Shown in pieces: positions 16,782 to 25,542 of a stretch of DNA of 64,000 bases. Source of the DNA: Gulosibacter sediminis. GTDB taxonomy: Bacteria; Actinomycetota; Actinomycetes; Actinomycetales; Microbacteriaceae. The stretch covers positions 1,674,001 to 1,738,000 of the forward strand of contig NZ_CP097160.1 of NCBI RefSeq assembly GCF_023370115.1, given 5' to 3'. Under the pieces are notes generated by a model, which was given only the letters and a program-made list of their open reading frames with translations, searched no databases and was not told the DNA's origin. Made by a program: the position numbers and the translations under genes. Each line of letters begins with the position of its first letter. The first letter of the stretch is position 1.

Positions 16782-18167
16782 TCAGTTTCGCAGGCGCATC
16801 GGGCTCTTCAACAGCCGCCGCTGGTCGCGCACCCAGACCGCGCCAGTCTCGCGATGTTGGGCCCGAGTAGCGAAGCGGTAGCGGTACGCGACCACCCGCA
16901 CCCACGCGGGCCGCTCCCCCGCGAACGGGTCGTGCCGCACGAGCCGCAGCGTCGGCGCATCCGCCTCGAGCAGCCTGCCAAGGAACGTGCGGAACCAGCC
17001 GTCGAGGCCGCGGCCGAGCGGCAGAAACCACATGAGCCAGTCGAGCCGCAGGTGGTACGGCGCGAACTGGCGCGGCCGCCGCCGAGCGTCGCCGGGTTTG
17101 CCGTAGAACTCGTACTCGTGCCACGTCGCGTCGCGCGGGTTCGCGTCGCGGGTGCCCTCGACGACGTATTCGACGCGTACCTTCGTCACGCTGCCGAACG
17201 CGCCGTAGGCGTTCGCGAGCTGCAGCCGGTTGAACGCGCCGTTCATCACCTGCCGTTTCGCGAAGAAGAGGTTGTGGAACGCGGGCCAGCTCAGCCAGAG
17301 GTAGAGCGCACCGATGGCCCAGGTGATGACCACCCAGTAGGCCGGCAGCTCGGCCGAACCGATCGGGGCGCCGGGCACCGCCACGGCCGACGCCGCGATG
17401 ACGATCGTTGCCCAGTTGAGCCAGGCGAAGTTGCCGGTGAGCACGAGCCAGAGTTGCGTCGCTACCACGATGCCCGCGGCGACGGTGCCGACCACGCCCG
17501 GCACGAACAGGAACCACGGCACGACGAGCTGCGCGAAGTGGTTGCCCGCGACCTCGAGCCGGTGAAACCAGCGCGGCAGCAGGTGCGCCTGCCGGCTCAG
17601 CGGCCCGGGCATCGGCTGCGTTTCGTGGTGATAGGTGAGCGCGGTGAAGTCGCGCCACTCGCGGCCGCCGCGAATCTTGATCATGCCCGCTCCGAATTCG
17701 AGCCGGAACAGCAGCCACCAGAACAGCACGATGACGACGATCGACGGCGCCTGCGAGCGCGAGCCGAGAAACGCGGCGAGAAAGCCGAGTTCGAGCAGCA
17801 GCATCTCCCAGCCGAAGCTGTAGAACACCGCGCCAAGGCTCGTCACCGACATGTAGCCGACCCAAAGCAATAGAAACGCGAGCATCGGCAGCCACGGTGG
17901 CCCGAGCTGCGGCAGCCCGACCACGATCAGCGCCGCGACGACAATGCCACCCGAGCAGAGCATCCGCAGCCGCCGGTCGGTGTAGCGCCACCAGCGAAAA
18001 ATCGTGAAGCGCACGGGCTGCTTCGGTCGACGCTGCAGCCCGCGCTCCCCGAGGAGCACGGGGAACTGCCGCAGCGTCGACACGAAAGCCACCACGAACA
18101 GCGCCGCGATGCCGCGCTGCAACACCTCTCGAGCAAGGCCGTAGTCGACGGCCGCGAACCCGTCCAT
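16782..18167 (-). CDS. Lipase maturation factor family membrane protein
   Basis: A 461-residue polytopic membrane protein of the lipase maturation factor (LMF1-like) family. After a short N-terminal helix there are several hydrophobic segments up to about residue 300, including GIVVAALIVVGLPQLG and LGFLAAFLGS. Family landmarks are FRLEFGAGMIKIRGG, LTYHHETQPMPGPLS and NHFAQLVVPWFLF, followed by a C-terminal domain with AFGSVTKVRVEYVVEGT and FAPYHLRLDWLMWFLP. In animals the family helps lipases fold in the ER; the bacterial role is unknown. Length and motif order are typical. It is transcribed alone on the minus strand. Confidence 0.85.
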   Translation of the reverse strand: MDGFAAVDYGLAREVLQRGIAALFVVAFVSTLRQFPVLLGERGLQRRPKQPVRFTIFRWWRYTDRRLRMLCSGGIVVAALIVVGLPQLGPPWLPMLAFLLLWVGYMSVTSLGAVFYSFGWEMLLLELGFLAAFLGSRSQAPSIVVIVLFWWLLFRLEFGAGMIKIRGGREWRDFTALTYHHETQPMPGPLSRQAHLLPRWFHRLEVAGNHFAQLVVPWFLFVPGVVGTVAAGIVVATQLWLVLTGNFAWLNWATIVIAASAVAVPGAPIGSAELPAYWVVITWAIGALYLWLSWPAFHNLFFAKRQVMNGAFNRLQLANAYGAFGSVTKVRVEYVVEGTRDANPRDATWHEYEFYGKPGDARRRPRQFAPYHLRLDWLMWFLPLGRGLDGWFRTFLGRLLEADAPTLRLVRHDPFAGERPAWVRVVAYRYRFATRAQHRETGAVWVRDQRRLLKSPMRLRN

Positions 18168-18195
18168 GCCGCCAGACTACGCCGAAGCCACCCGC

Positions 18196-19236
18196 CTACC
18201 GCCGGGTCGCGTCCTGCACCTCGCCGATGAGCTCCTCGACGATGTCCTCGAGGAACAGCGCACCCGTCGTCACGCCGGTCGCGTCGGCGACGCGCGCAAT
18301 GTGCGTCTCGCGCGCGCGAATCGTCGCGAGCGCATCCTCGAGCTCCATCTGCGCGTCGAGAGTCACGAGCGGTCGGATGCGGTCGGCCGGAATCGGCGCG
18401 TCGACCACCTCGGGGGTGCTCAGGTCGAGCAGATCCTTGAGGTGCACATACGCGCTCGGCGTGCCCTGCTCATCCGTCAGCACATAGCGCGAGTAGCCGT
18501 GCTCGGCGACCGTGCGTTGTACGTCGCGCGGCGTCGCGGTGTGCGGCAGCAGCACGAGCGAACCGAGCGGCACCTCGACATCAGCGACCCGCTTCTCGGT
18601 GAACTCGATCGCGGCGCTCACGGTGCCCGAATCGTCGACTAGGGTGCCCTCGCGCTGCGACTCCTCAACGATCGTCGCGACCTGGTCTATCGTGTAGGCG
18701 CTCGTGGCTTCGTCTTTCGGCTGCACGCGGAACAGGCGCAAGATGCCGTTGGCGATCCAGTTGAGCGAACGGATGATCGGGCTCACGACGCGGCTCACCA
18801 ACACGAGCGGCGGGGCAAGGATGAGCGCGGCGCGGTCGGGCACCGAGAACGCGATGTTCTTCGGCACCATCTCGCCAAACACGACGTGGAGGAAGGTCAC
18901 CAGCACGAGGGCGACGATGAACGCGGTCAGCGTCACGCCCTCGGCAGAGAGACCGGTCCACGCGAGCGGGTACTCGAGCAGGTGGTGAATCGCCGGTTCC
19001 GACACGTTGAGAATCACGAGCGAGCAGACGGTGATGCCGAGCTGGCTCGTGGCGAGCATGAGCGTGGCGTGTTCCATCGCCCACAGGGTCGTCTTCGCGG
19101 CGCGGTGGCCTGCGGCCGCCTTCGGCTCAATCTGCGACCGGCGGGCCGAAATCACGGCGAACTCGGCACCCACGAAGAACGCGTTCACCACCAGCAGTAC
19201 AACAAGCCAGATGAGGCCGGGAAGGTATTCGCTCAT
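18196..19236 (-). CDS. DUF21/CNNM-CBS membrane protein (hemolysin C/CorC family)
   Basis: Second of a tandem pair of DUF21-CBS proteins. The N-terminal DUF21 domain (about 1-190) has four hydrophobic segments, starting LIWLVVLLVVNAFFVGAEFA and including the family motif GEMVPKNIAF. Two CBS motifs follow, and the protein ends soon after the second one at EDIVEELIGEVQDATRR, so the C-terminal CorC_HlyC domain of its neighbour is missing. Members are linked to magnesium or cobalt export. Its start overlaps the stop of the upstream paralogue by 4 bp, so the two proteins are probably made together and may form heteromers. Confidence 0.9.
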   Translation of the reverse strand: MSEYLPGLIWLVVLLVVNAFFVGAEFAVISARRSQIEPKAAAGHRAAKTTLWAMEHATLMLATSQLGITVCSLVILNVSEPAIHHLLEYPLAWTGLSAEGVTLTAFIVALVLVTFLHVVFGEMVPKNIAFSVPDRAALILAPPLVLVSRVVSPIIRSLNWIANGILRLFRVQPKDEATSAYTIDQVATIVEESQREGTLVDDSGTVSAAIEFTEKRVADVEVPLGSLVLLPHTATPRDVQRTVAEHGYSRYVLTDEQGTPSAYVHLKDLLDLSTPEVVDAPIPADRIRPLVTLDAQMELEDALATIRARETHIARVADATGVTTGALFLEDIVEELIGEVQDATRR

Positions 19237-20597
19237 CGCTGTCCCTCCTCAAACTGCTCCATCATGCGTTCGCGGGTGTCGGCGAACGCGGTGTCCTTGG
19301 TGATGTCGGTCGGCAGGTAGCGCAGCCGATCGATGCGCGGGCCGACCATGCGCTCGACGCGCAGGCGCCCGTGCGGGGTCTCGACCTCGTCGCCGACGGC
19401 CGGGATGCGCCCCAGCGTCTCGAGCACAAAGCCCGCGACGGTCTCGTAGTCGTCGCTCTCGGGCACGCGCACGGCGGCGAGATCCCACAGCTCATCGGGG
19501 CGCAGCGAGGCGGCGAGCGTCACCGAGCTCTCGCCGACGTGGATGCGGTGCTGCGCCTGATCGTGCTCGTCGTGGAGGTCGCCGACGAGCTCCTCGACGA
19601 CGTCTTCGAGCGTGACGATGCCGGCGGTGCCGCCGTGCTCGTCGACGACGACGGCGATCTGGTAGCCGCGGCCGCGGAGCGTGCCGAGCAGCGAGCCGAC
19701 GCCCGCGCTTTCGGGAACGAGCAGTGGCTTCGACATGATCTCGGTCACGGGGGTCGTCGCGCGGTCCTCGAAGTTCACGCCGTACGCGCTCTTCACGTGG
19801 ACGATGCCCACGATGTTGTCGGCGTCGCGCCCCATGATCGGAAACCGCGAGTGGCCCGTGCGCTCGGCCTCGGCCACCACATCCGCGGCCGTGACATCGT
19901 TCGCGAGCGTGTGCATCCGCACCCGCGGGGTCATCACCGAGTCGGCGGTGCGCTCCGAAAACGTGAGGGTTCGGTGCAGCATCGCTGCATCATCGTGGTC
20001 GAGCGAGCCCTCGAGCGCCGACCGGCGAATGAGAAAGCTCAGCTCTTCTGCGCTGCGGGCGCCCGAAAGCTCTTCTTTCGGTTCGATGCCCATGGCGCGA
20101 ATCAGCGAGTTTGCGGTGCCGTTGAGCAGCAGCACGACCGGCTTGAAGAGCCAGGTGAAGGCGATCTGCAGCGGCACGACGATCTTTGACGTCGCGAGCG
20201 GCACGGCGAGCGCGAAGTTCTTGGGCACGAGTTCGCCGAAGATCATCGAGAACAGGGTCGCGATGACGATGGCGATGATGGCCCCGGATGCGGTGATCGC
20301 GGCGTCGCTGAGGCCGAAGCCCGCGAGCGGCTCGCGCAGCAGCGACGAGATCGCGGGTTCAAAAGTGTAGCCAGCAAGCAGCGTCGTGAGCGTAATGCCG
20401 AGCTGCGCGCTGGAGAGGTGGGTTGACGTGACCTTGAGGGCGCTGATCGTGGGGCCGAGACGTTTCTCACCACGGTCACGGCGCCGCTCAAGGTCAGGTC
20501 GATCGAGGTTAACGAGGGCGAATTCCGACGCCACGAAGACGCCGGTGCCGAACGTCAGAAGGACGCCGGCAAGAATGCCCCAGAGTTCGAAGTTCAT
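19233..20597 (-). CDS. DUF21/CNNM-CBS-CorC_HlyC membrane protein
   Basis: First of the tandem pair and the full-length member at 454 residues. DUF21 membrane domain (about 1-195) with FVASEFALVNLDRP and GELVPKNFALAVP, CBS pair (about 205-330; GRDADNIVGIVHVKSAYG, VVVDEHGGTAGIVTLEDVVE) and a C-terminal CorC_HlyC domain (about 345-430; DELWDLAAVRVPESDDYETVAG). Family members are proposed divalent-cation exporters with nucleotide-sensing CBS domains. It overlaps the downstream paralogue by 4 bp. Confidence 0.92.
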   Translation of the reverse strand: MNFELWGILAGVLLTFGTGVFVASEFALVNLDRPDLERRRDRGEKRLGPTISALKVTSTHLSSAQLGITLTTLLAGYTFEPAISSLLREPLAGFGLSDAAITASGAIIAIVIATLFSMIFGELVPKNFALAVPLATSKIVVPLQIAFTWLFKPVVLLLNGTANSLIRAMGIEPKEELSGARSAEELSFLIRRSALEGSLDHDDAAMLHRTLTFSERTADSVMTPRVRMHTLANDVTAADVVAEAERTGHSRFPIMGRDADNIVGIVHVKSAYGVNFEDRATTPVTEIMSKPLLVPESAGVGSLLGTLRGRGYQIAVVVDEHGGTAGIVTLEDVVEELVGDLHDEHDQAQHRIHVGESSVTLAASLRPDELWDLAAVRVPESDDYETVAGFVLETLGRIPAVGDEVETPHGRLRVERMVGPRIDRLRYLPTDITKDTAFADTRERMMEQFEEGQR

Positions 20598-20706
20598 CGC
20601 TCACCCCGCTCGTGGCCCGCATATTTGGGCGCTGGGATGAGCTTCGGACTATGACCAGGAGAATCTTCCATAGCCAAATTCTAGGGGCATTCTGGCTACG
20701 GCGTGC

Positions 20707-20973
20707 TTACTTCTTTTCGCCGCGCCCAACGATCAGGCCGTAGATGAGCAGCACGATGATCGAACCACCGATCGCGAGCGCCCAGGTCTGCAGAGAGAAG
20801 AACTCCTCGAGGTTGGCGTTGAACAGGATGCCGCCGAGCCAGCCGCCGACGAAGGCGCCGACGACGCCGAGCAGCAGCGTGACGAGCCAGCCGCCGCCCT
20901 GCTTACCGGGAAGGATCAGTTTTGCGATGGCTCCGGCGATGAGGCCGAGAAGTAGGAAACTGAAAAAGCCCAT
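20707..20973 (-). CDS. GlsB/YeaQ/YmgE-family small membrane protein
   Basis: An 88-residue membrane protein of the transglycosylase-associated/GlsB family linked to general stress. Three glycine-rich hydrophobic segments are visible: FSFLLLGLIAGAIAKLILPG, WLVTLLLGVVGAFVGGWLGG and LAIGGSIIVLLIYGLIVG, with the family motif PGKQGGGW between the first two. The ATG giving MGFFSFLLL is chosen because AGGAGAG lies about eight bases upstream; an earlier in-frame ATG would add 16 unsupported residues. It stands alone, about 110 bp from the DUF21 genes. Confidence 0.9.
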   Translation of the reverse strand: MGFFSFLLLGLIAGAIAKLILPGKQGGGWLVTLLLGVVGAFVGGWLGGILFNANLEEFFSLQTWALAIGGSIIVLLIYGLIVGRGEKK

Positions 20974-21131
20974 TTTGAGCTCTCCTTTCTTAGTGCACGC
21001 ATGTTGCGCGTGTAGGCCCAATTATGGCCAGCTCTGGGCCACATTCCTGTGAACACGCGCAAATGTAACCGCGATGCAATGCATTTCTCCCCAAGACTTC
21101 TCCCCTGATTCGCCGACCGTAGGATGGGCGG

Positions 21132-21485
21132 ATGGAGCAGGTGCGCGTGGACAGTTGGCTGTGGGCGGTGCGGGTGTACAAGACCCGATCGGCCGCGACA
21201 ACCGCGTGCCGCGCCGGCCACGTTCGGGTCAACGGCGACCGCGCGAAGGCGGCGCTCAAGGTCGGCCCGGGCGACGAAGTGCGCGTACGGCAACACGGCT
21301 TCGACCGCATCCTCACCGTGCGTCGCACGCTCGTGAAGCGCGTCGGCGCGGCGGTTGCTGCGGAGGCCTACGAGGATCTCACGCCCGAGCGCGAGCCCGT
21401 CGCGAAGATCGCGGTGCGCGACCGCGGCGCGGGCCGCCCGACAAAGCGCGAACGCCGCGAGATCGAGCGGCTGCGCGGCTACTAG
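21132..21485 (+). CDS. S4-domain RNA-binding protein (Hsp15-like)
   Basis: A 117-residue protein with an S4 RNA-binding domain at residues 3-50 (VRVDSWLWAVRVYKTRSAAT, then GHVRVNGDRAKAALKVGPGD) and a basic, arginine-rich tail. Hsp15 homologues bind stalled 50S subunits carrying peptidyl-tRNA; this role is inferred from the fold. Length and WLWAVRVYKTRS are typical. The closely preceding ATG at 21124 is in another frame. Divergent from the GlsB-like gene. Confidence 0.88.
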   Translation: MEQVRVDSWLWAVRVYKTRSAATTACRAGHVRVNGDRAKAALKVGPGDEVRVRQHGFDRILTVRRTLVKRVGAAVAAEAYEDLTPEREPVAKIAVRDRGAGRPTKRERREIERLRGY

Positions 21486-21743
21486 TTACGGATGCGCGCG
21501 GCGAGTGCGCTCGGCGTCGCCGGAGTGTTCCTCAACCTCATCGTGCCAGGGCAGGTGTTCGAAATTGTGCTCAACCTCGCTGGCCTCGGCATGGTGGCAG
21601 TGTGGAGCTCGATCACCGTCTTCCTAGTGCTGGTGATCGTGCTCATGGTGATCTGCGGGTACCGAGTTCGCGGTCGCATCGACCCGACTGCGCTGGCCTC
21701 GACGATCGGTATTGCCGACGAAGTGAAGGTCGAGGAAAAGTGA
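21486..21743 (+). pseudogene. Amino-acid permease C-terminal remnant (AnsP-like)
   Basis: The text GVAGVFLNLIVPGQVFEIVLNL and AGLGMVAVWSSI matches the late transmembrane segments of GABA/asparagine-type permeases. It then jumps directly to a last hydrophobic segment, TVFLVLVIVLMVICGYRVRG, and a short tail. The first ten or so helices are missing and an internal piece appears deleted. No start or ribosome site of its own is convincing. It is followed at once by an asparaginase fragment, so this looks like the ruin of an asparagine uptake and breakdown locus. Confidence 0.6.
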
Positions 21744-21757
21744 CGTCTGTGCTGTAC

Positions 21758-22072
21758 TCCGGGGCACCTTCGGCATGCGACAGGCCGCGAGCTCGCCGAT
21801 CAGATTCGCTCGCTTGCGCCGCGTGACAGCTCGCGGGCCGTGCTGGTGATCCACGGCACCGACACGATGGCGTACACCGCAGCGTTCGCTGCCTTCGCCA
21901 CCGCCGATCTCACAGTGCCGGTGATCTTTACCGGCACCCAGCTACCCCAGGGCAGCGACGGCAGCGTCAATATCGGCCGCTACGCGGTCGGCTCGACCCT
22001 CGCCGAAGCGGGCGTGGCCGACGGCGGCGACCTCACGGTCGAGGCCGCGTACGTGTCGCGAGTCGCGGCTTC
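21758..22072 (+). pseudogene. L-asparaginase internal fragment
   Basis: In the frame of 21840, the text reads GRELADQIRSLAPRD, then VLVIHGTDTMAYTAAFAAF and PVIFTGTQLPQGSDG. HGTDTM carries the second catalytic-threonine motif (TDT) of type I/II L-asparaginases, and the block that follows corresponds to the PVIxTGSQxP segment of the family. The N-terminal TGGTI motif and the whole C-terminal domain are absent. The frame runs into the antisense of the flavin monooxygenase remnant, so the gene is cut at both ends and cannot give a working enzyme. Confidence 0.65.
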
Positions 22073-23240
22073 AGCGACCGACGCGCTGCAATTCAGCGAG
22101 CAGCTTGGTGGGCTCCGCCGCTTCCGCATCGATATCGAGGTAGCGCTCGAGGCTGTCGTCGAGCTCGTCGACCCAGCGGGAGTGGTGCTTCGCCGCGAGC
22201 GTGCCGGTCATCACCGAGCGATACGTGCGGTCGCGATAGCCCATGATGTCGACCTTCTTGTCGTTCTTCCACGCGATCAGGATTTCCCGCACCCGGTCGA
22301 TATCGAATGTCGGATAGTCGGTCATGCCGAGCAGGTCTCGCACGTACTCACACTGGAAAACGATCTCGTCCTGCGCATCCTCAATGGCCTCAAATCGTGC
22401 CCGCCACTCACGGATAGATTGTGCACGCTCGGCCTCATCCGGCAGGTCAAGACGCCCCATGATGAGGTCGCGTGCGTACCATGCCTGCGCGTCGAACATA
22501 TTGAACGTGAGCCACTGATCCTGCGCACCGATATACATGAGCGCTGGGTTCTGTTGCCACACGACGCCACGGTAGAGGCCGTCGGGATACACGTTGTTTC
22601 GCGAGCGCAGTGCGAGGTTCTGCGGCAAGAACTGGTACTTGTGCGCGTAGCCAGTGCACACGATCACCGCATCGACATGCTTGCTACTTCCATCTCGGAA
22701 GTGCACGGTGTTGCCCTCGAAACGCGTCACAAGGGGACGTTCTTCAAAGCCCTCAGGCCAGTCGTACCCCATCGGCTCTGAGCGGTAGCTTGCCGTAACC
22801 GAACGTGCGCCCATCTTGTATGCCTGGCTTCCGATGTCCTCGGCCGAGTAGCTGGCACCGATGACGAGCACGTCCTGATCTTTGAACTCCTCGGCGCCGC
22901 GGAAGTCGTGGGCGTGGCTGACGTGTCCGGGGAAGGTTTCGATGCCCTCGAACTCCGGGAAGTTCGGGGAGGAAAAGTGGCCGCTCGCGACGACGACATG
23001 GTCAAAGGTTTCGACGGTGGTTTCGCCGGTCACCAGGTTTTCCGACGCAACAGCAAAGGTCTTGGCCTCTTCGTCGAAGGTGACCCAGCGCACGACGGTT
23101 TCGAAACGGATGTATCGACGGACATCGCTGTTCTTGAGCCGGCCGGCGATGTAGTCCCACAGGGCTTCCCGGGGCGGGTACGACGAAATGGGTCGACCGA
23201 AGTGCTCGTCGCAAACGAGGGTGTAGTGCGGGTCTGAACC
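22071..23240 (-). pseudogene. Flavin-containing monooxygenase (Tmm-like), 5' truncated
   Basis: The minus-strand text from DEHFGRPISSYPPREALWDYI through MGARSVTASYRSEPMGYDW to the end matches bacterial FMO and trimethylamine monooxygenase. The NADPH-binding loop VLVIGASYSAEDIGSQAY is present. The N-terminal FAD loop and about the first 95 residues are missing, because the gene is cut by an ISL3 transposase remnant around 23,240. An in-frame ATG at 23093 would give 340 residues, but without the FAD site it should be inactive. These enzymes oxidise small amines or sulfides with NADPH and oxygen. Confidence 0.75.
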
Positions 23241-23612
23241 CTCCGGCCTCGAGTAGCGAGCGCGTGATGTAGTGCGGCAGGTTCCGGAATCCTAGGGCGG
23301 AGCCGCGGAGGTGCTCGAGCCTGCCGTTGATGGCCTCGGTGGGTCCGTTGCTGGTTCCGGGCCGGTCGAAGAACGCGAGAATGTCAGCGGCGCGCTGCTT
23401 CAAGGTGCGGCCGAGCCGACGGATTTCGACCAGCGCGGCGGGAACGCCCGTGCTGACCGATTCGATCACGGCCTGCATCATCTGTTTGCCGAGGTCCTTG
23501 TCGGGTTCGCGATACGCGGCGATCATGCGCTGGTAGATGCCCCAGGTCGCTTCGACCTCGACGTGCTCGTCGGCGGCGAACAGCACCTCCAGTCGGGTCC
23601 TTTGCCGGTCGG
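23240..23612 (-). pseudogene. ISL3-family transposase C-terminal fragment
   Basis: Only the last 125 or so residues of an ISL3-type (IS1001-like DDE) transposase remain. The text EVEATWGIYQRMIAAYREPD, then FFDRPGTSNGPTEAINGRLE and ALGFRNLPHYITRSLLEAGGF is the classic C-terminal block with the final catalytic glutamate (TEAINGR). The 3' end abuts the cut monooxygenase, and the 5' part is replaced by the left end of an IS3 element. It is a dead remnant that explains how the monooxygenase was broken. Confidence 0.75.
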
Positions 23613-23616
23613 GTCT

Positions 23617-24775
23617 GCTGAAGGTTTGGTTGAGTCCTTGACCGCGTAATCCTGAGAGGGTTGCGCTGGAAGGATGGCAGTCATGCCGATCAAGTACACG
23701 GACGAGTTCAAGCGGGATGCTGTCGCGCTTGTGGAGTCCGGCATCGCGCAGAAGGTGGTGTGCAAGGATCTCGGGATCTCGAAGACCGCGCTGCAGACCT
23801 GGGTGCGTGATGCGAAGTTCCAGTCCCATGGGCTGACCCCGCCCGCTGATCCTGATGAGCGCCGCGAGATGGCGGCCGCGATCAAGCGGATTCGCGAGCT
23901 GGAGATGGAGAACGAGGTGCTCCGGCGAGCCGCGGCGTATCTGTCGCAGGTGCATATCACACCCCCAAAATGATCTACCCGCTCGTCCGCGAGATGGCCG
24001 CGGCCGGCGCCCCTGTCAGGGTGCCGGTCGCGGTGGCGTGCCGGGTGCTCGGATTCTCCGAGCAGGCGTACTACCAGTGGCTGCGTAACCCGGTCTCTGC
24101 TCGCGAGACGGAAGAGCAGCACCTCATCGGTATGCTACGCCGGCTGCACGCGGAAGACCCCGAGGGCGGGTATCGGGTGCTCGCCGACGACCTCGCCGAC
24201 CTCGGCTACCAGCTTTCCGAACGCCGCGTGTGGCGGCTGTGCCGGGTCGCGGGGATCCGCTCGACGATCACAACCCGCAAACGCCGTTACAAGAAGGCTG
24301 GCCCGCCCGTGCACGACGATCTCGTGCAGCGCGACTTCACCGCCGAGGGCCCGAACCAGCTGTGGCTGACAGACATCACCGAGCACTGGACCGGTGAGGG
24401 CAAGCTGTACCTCTGCGCGATCAAGGACGTCCACTCCAACCGGATCGTCGGGTACGCGATCGACTCCAGGATGAAGGCGCGGCTCGCGGTGAAGGCGCTG
24501 GAGATGGCGGTCGCGCACCGAGGGAACCCGACCGACGTGATCGTCCACTCGGACCGAGGCAGTCAATTCCGATCCCGCCGCTTCGTCAAGGCGCTCAAGC
24601 GTCACGGCCTGCGCGGATCGATGGGCCGCGTCGGGGCGTGCGGGGACAATGCGGCGATGGAGAGCTTCTTCTCGCTGCTGCAGAAGAACGTTCTCGACCG
24701 GCACCCGTGGGGCACCCGACACGAGCTCCGCCTCGCGATCGTGAGATGGATCGAGGGCATCTATTTCAGAGGACT
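23617..24775 (+). mobile_element. IS3-family element, right end truncated
   Basis: Contains orfA and orfB in the usual overlapping arrangement. The left end lies within a short leader (starting about TGCTGAAGGTTTGG) joined to the ISL3 remnant. The reverse complement of that leader is not found downstream of orfB, so the right inverted repeat has been lost. The last recognisable transposase text ends near 24,760, and a 70-bp stretch of unknown origin follows before the copper cluster. Confidence 0.6.
23674..23973 (+). CDS. IS3-family transposase OrfA
   Basis: A 99-residue helix-turn-helix protein: YTDEFKRDAVALVESGIAQ, then VCKDLGISKTALQTWVRDAK and a leucine-zipper-like end RIRELEMENEVLRRAAAYLS. 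It binds the element ends and, by programmed -1 frameshifting, forms the OrfAB transposase. Its stop overlaps the orfB start (AAAATGA), where slippage on the A run could occur. It could start at the first ATG or at the one three codons later. Confidence 0.9.
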   Translation: MAVMPIKYTDEFKRDAVALVESGIAQKVVCKDLGISKTALQTWVRDAKFQSHGLTPPADPDERREMAAAIKRIRELEMENEVLRRAAAYLSQVHITPPK

Positions 24776-24854
24776 GGAGCGAGGTCCTTCACTCGATCCG
24801 GCTGCGGAGCACCGAGACGGTTCTCGGTGGAAGTGCTATCCGACGGTCAGGTAA
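23970..24854 (+). CDS. IS3-family transposase OrfB, altered C-terminus
   Basis: DDE integrase-type transposase of 294 residues. The catalytic acids are visible in LWLTDITEHWTGEGKLYLCA (D), VIVHSDRGSQFRS (D) and DNAAMESFFSLLQKN (E). The usual C-terminal text after WIEG (arginine-rich YHRRRRQ and LTPIEFE, as in the second IS3 copy) is replaced by unrelated residues from about 262, because the element is truncated on its right side. Activity is doubtful without a right end. Confidence 0.8.
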   Translation: MIYPLVREMAAAGAPVRVPVAVACRVLGFSEQAYYQWLRNPVSARETEEQHLIGMLRRLHAEDPEGGYRVLADDLADLGYQLSERRVWRLCRVAGIRSTITTRKRRYKKAGPPVHDDLVQRDFTAEGPNQLWLTDITEHWTGEGKLYLCAIKDVHSNRIVGYAIDSRMKARLAVKALEMAVAHRGNPTDVIVHSDRGSQFRSRRFVKALKRHGLRGSMGRVGACGDNAAMESFFSLLQKNVLDRHPWGTRHELRLAIVRWIEGIYFRGLERGPSLDPAAEHRDGSRWKCYPTVR

Positions 24855-25467
24855 GCCGCAGGGTGGTGATACACGTCGGATCATCCTCGTTCAGCGTCGT
24901 GATTGTCGCTGTCCCTGTTTGCCCTTCGTGCTCGATCGTCAAGGTTGCCTCGACCCCCCGGGGCACCCACAATCCGACGAAGCCGTTATCGAAGGTTTCA
25001 CGCGTCTCGTTGACGAGCACTTTGCCGTCGGTGTTGGTGAGCTTGACCTGAACGTCCGCATTGCCAAGTTCACCGATACAGGTGGTCAGGCTGTGGAAGT
25101 AGCAGTCGTGCGTCTGCTCCCGGTAGGGCGCAACCGAGACGTATACCTCGTCCTCGGGCATCGGCAGTTGTGTCCCGCGTTCCTGGTCATCCGTGAGCAC
25201 GAGAGCGTCAGGTTGCACGGATGCGAGCAGATTAGTTGGGCGATCGGCAACGGGCATCGTGTCTAGCCGCTCGATGACCTGCGCGGCGTCGAGTCCGGCC
25301 AGGTCGTGCGCCGATAGGAACTCGCTGTCTGAAACTGGGTTGCTGGACGATGGCGACGCTGACTCGGGGACGGAATCTGCACAACTGGTCAGCACGAGCC
25401 CAGAGAGAAGCACCGCGGCGGTCACGGTGATCAGGTTCCGTCGTCGCGGCTTGGTGGGATGGGTCAT
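24847..25467 (-). CDS. cueP: CueP-family copper-binding lipoprotein
   Basis: A 206-residue exported metal-binding protein. A basic N-terminus and hydrophobic stretch end in a lipobox LTSC near residue 28, so it is probably a lipoprotein. The CueP signature is clear: HDLAGLDAAQVIERLDTMPV early, then CYFHSLTTCIGELGNADVQV with two cysteines and FDNGFVGLWVPRGV, and a final cysteine in DDPTCITTLRLT. In Salmonella CueP binds periplasmic copper and supplies it to SodCII. Here it begins a minus-strand copper cluster with a DUF305 and a DUF6153 protein. Its last codons overlap the decayed end of the adjacent IS element. Confidence 0.85.
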   Translation of the reverse strand: MTHPTKPRRRNLITVTAAVLLSGLVLTSCADSVPESASPSSSNPVSDSEFLSAHDLAGLDAAQVIERLDTMPVADRPTNLLASVQPDALVLTDDQERGTQLPMPEDEVYVSVAPYREQTHDCYFHSLTTCIGELGNADVQVKLTNTDGKVLVNETRETFDNGFVGLWVPRGVEATLTIEHEGQTGTATITTLNEDDPTCITTLRLT

Positions 25468-25542
25468 GGTGTGATCCTTCGAGACGTTAGGTCAGGGTCG
25501 GTGCCGGAACGCGAGTGTTCCGGCACCGACGCTGATGATGGG

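Noticed and set aside
15394-17991. One 865-residue minus-strand protein spanning amidase and upstream sequence
   Set aside because: The first 435 codons are out-of-frame text of the lipase maturation factor gene; only the part from the GTG at 16686 reads as amidase.
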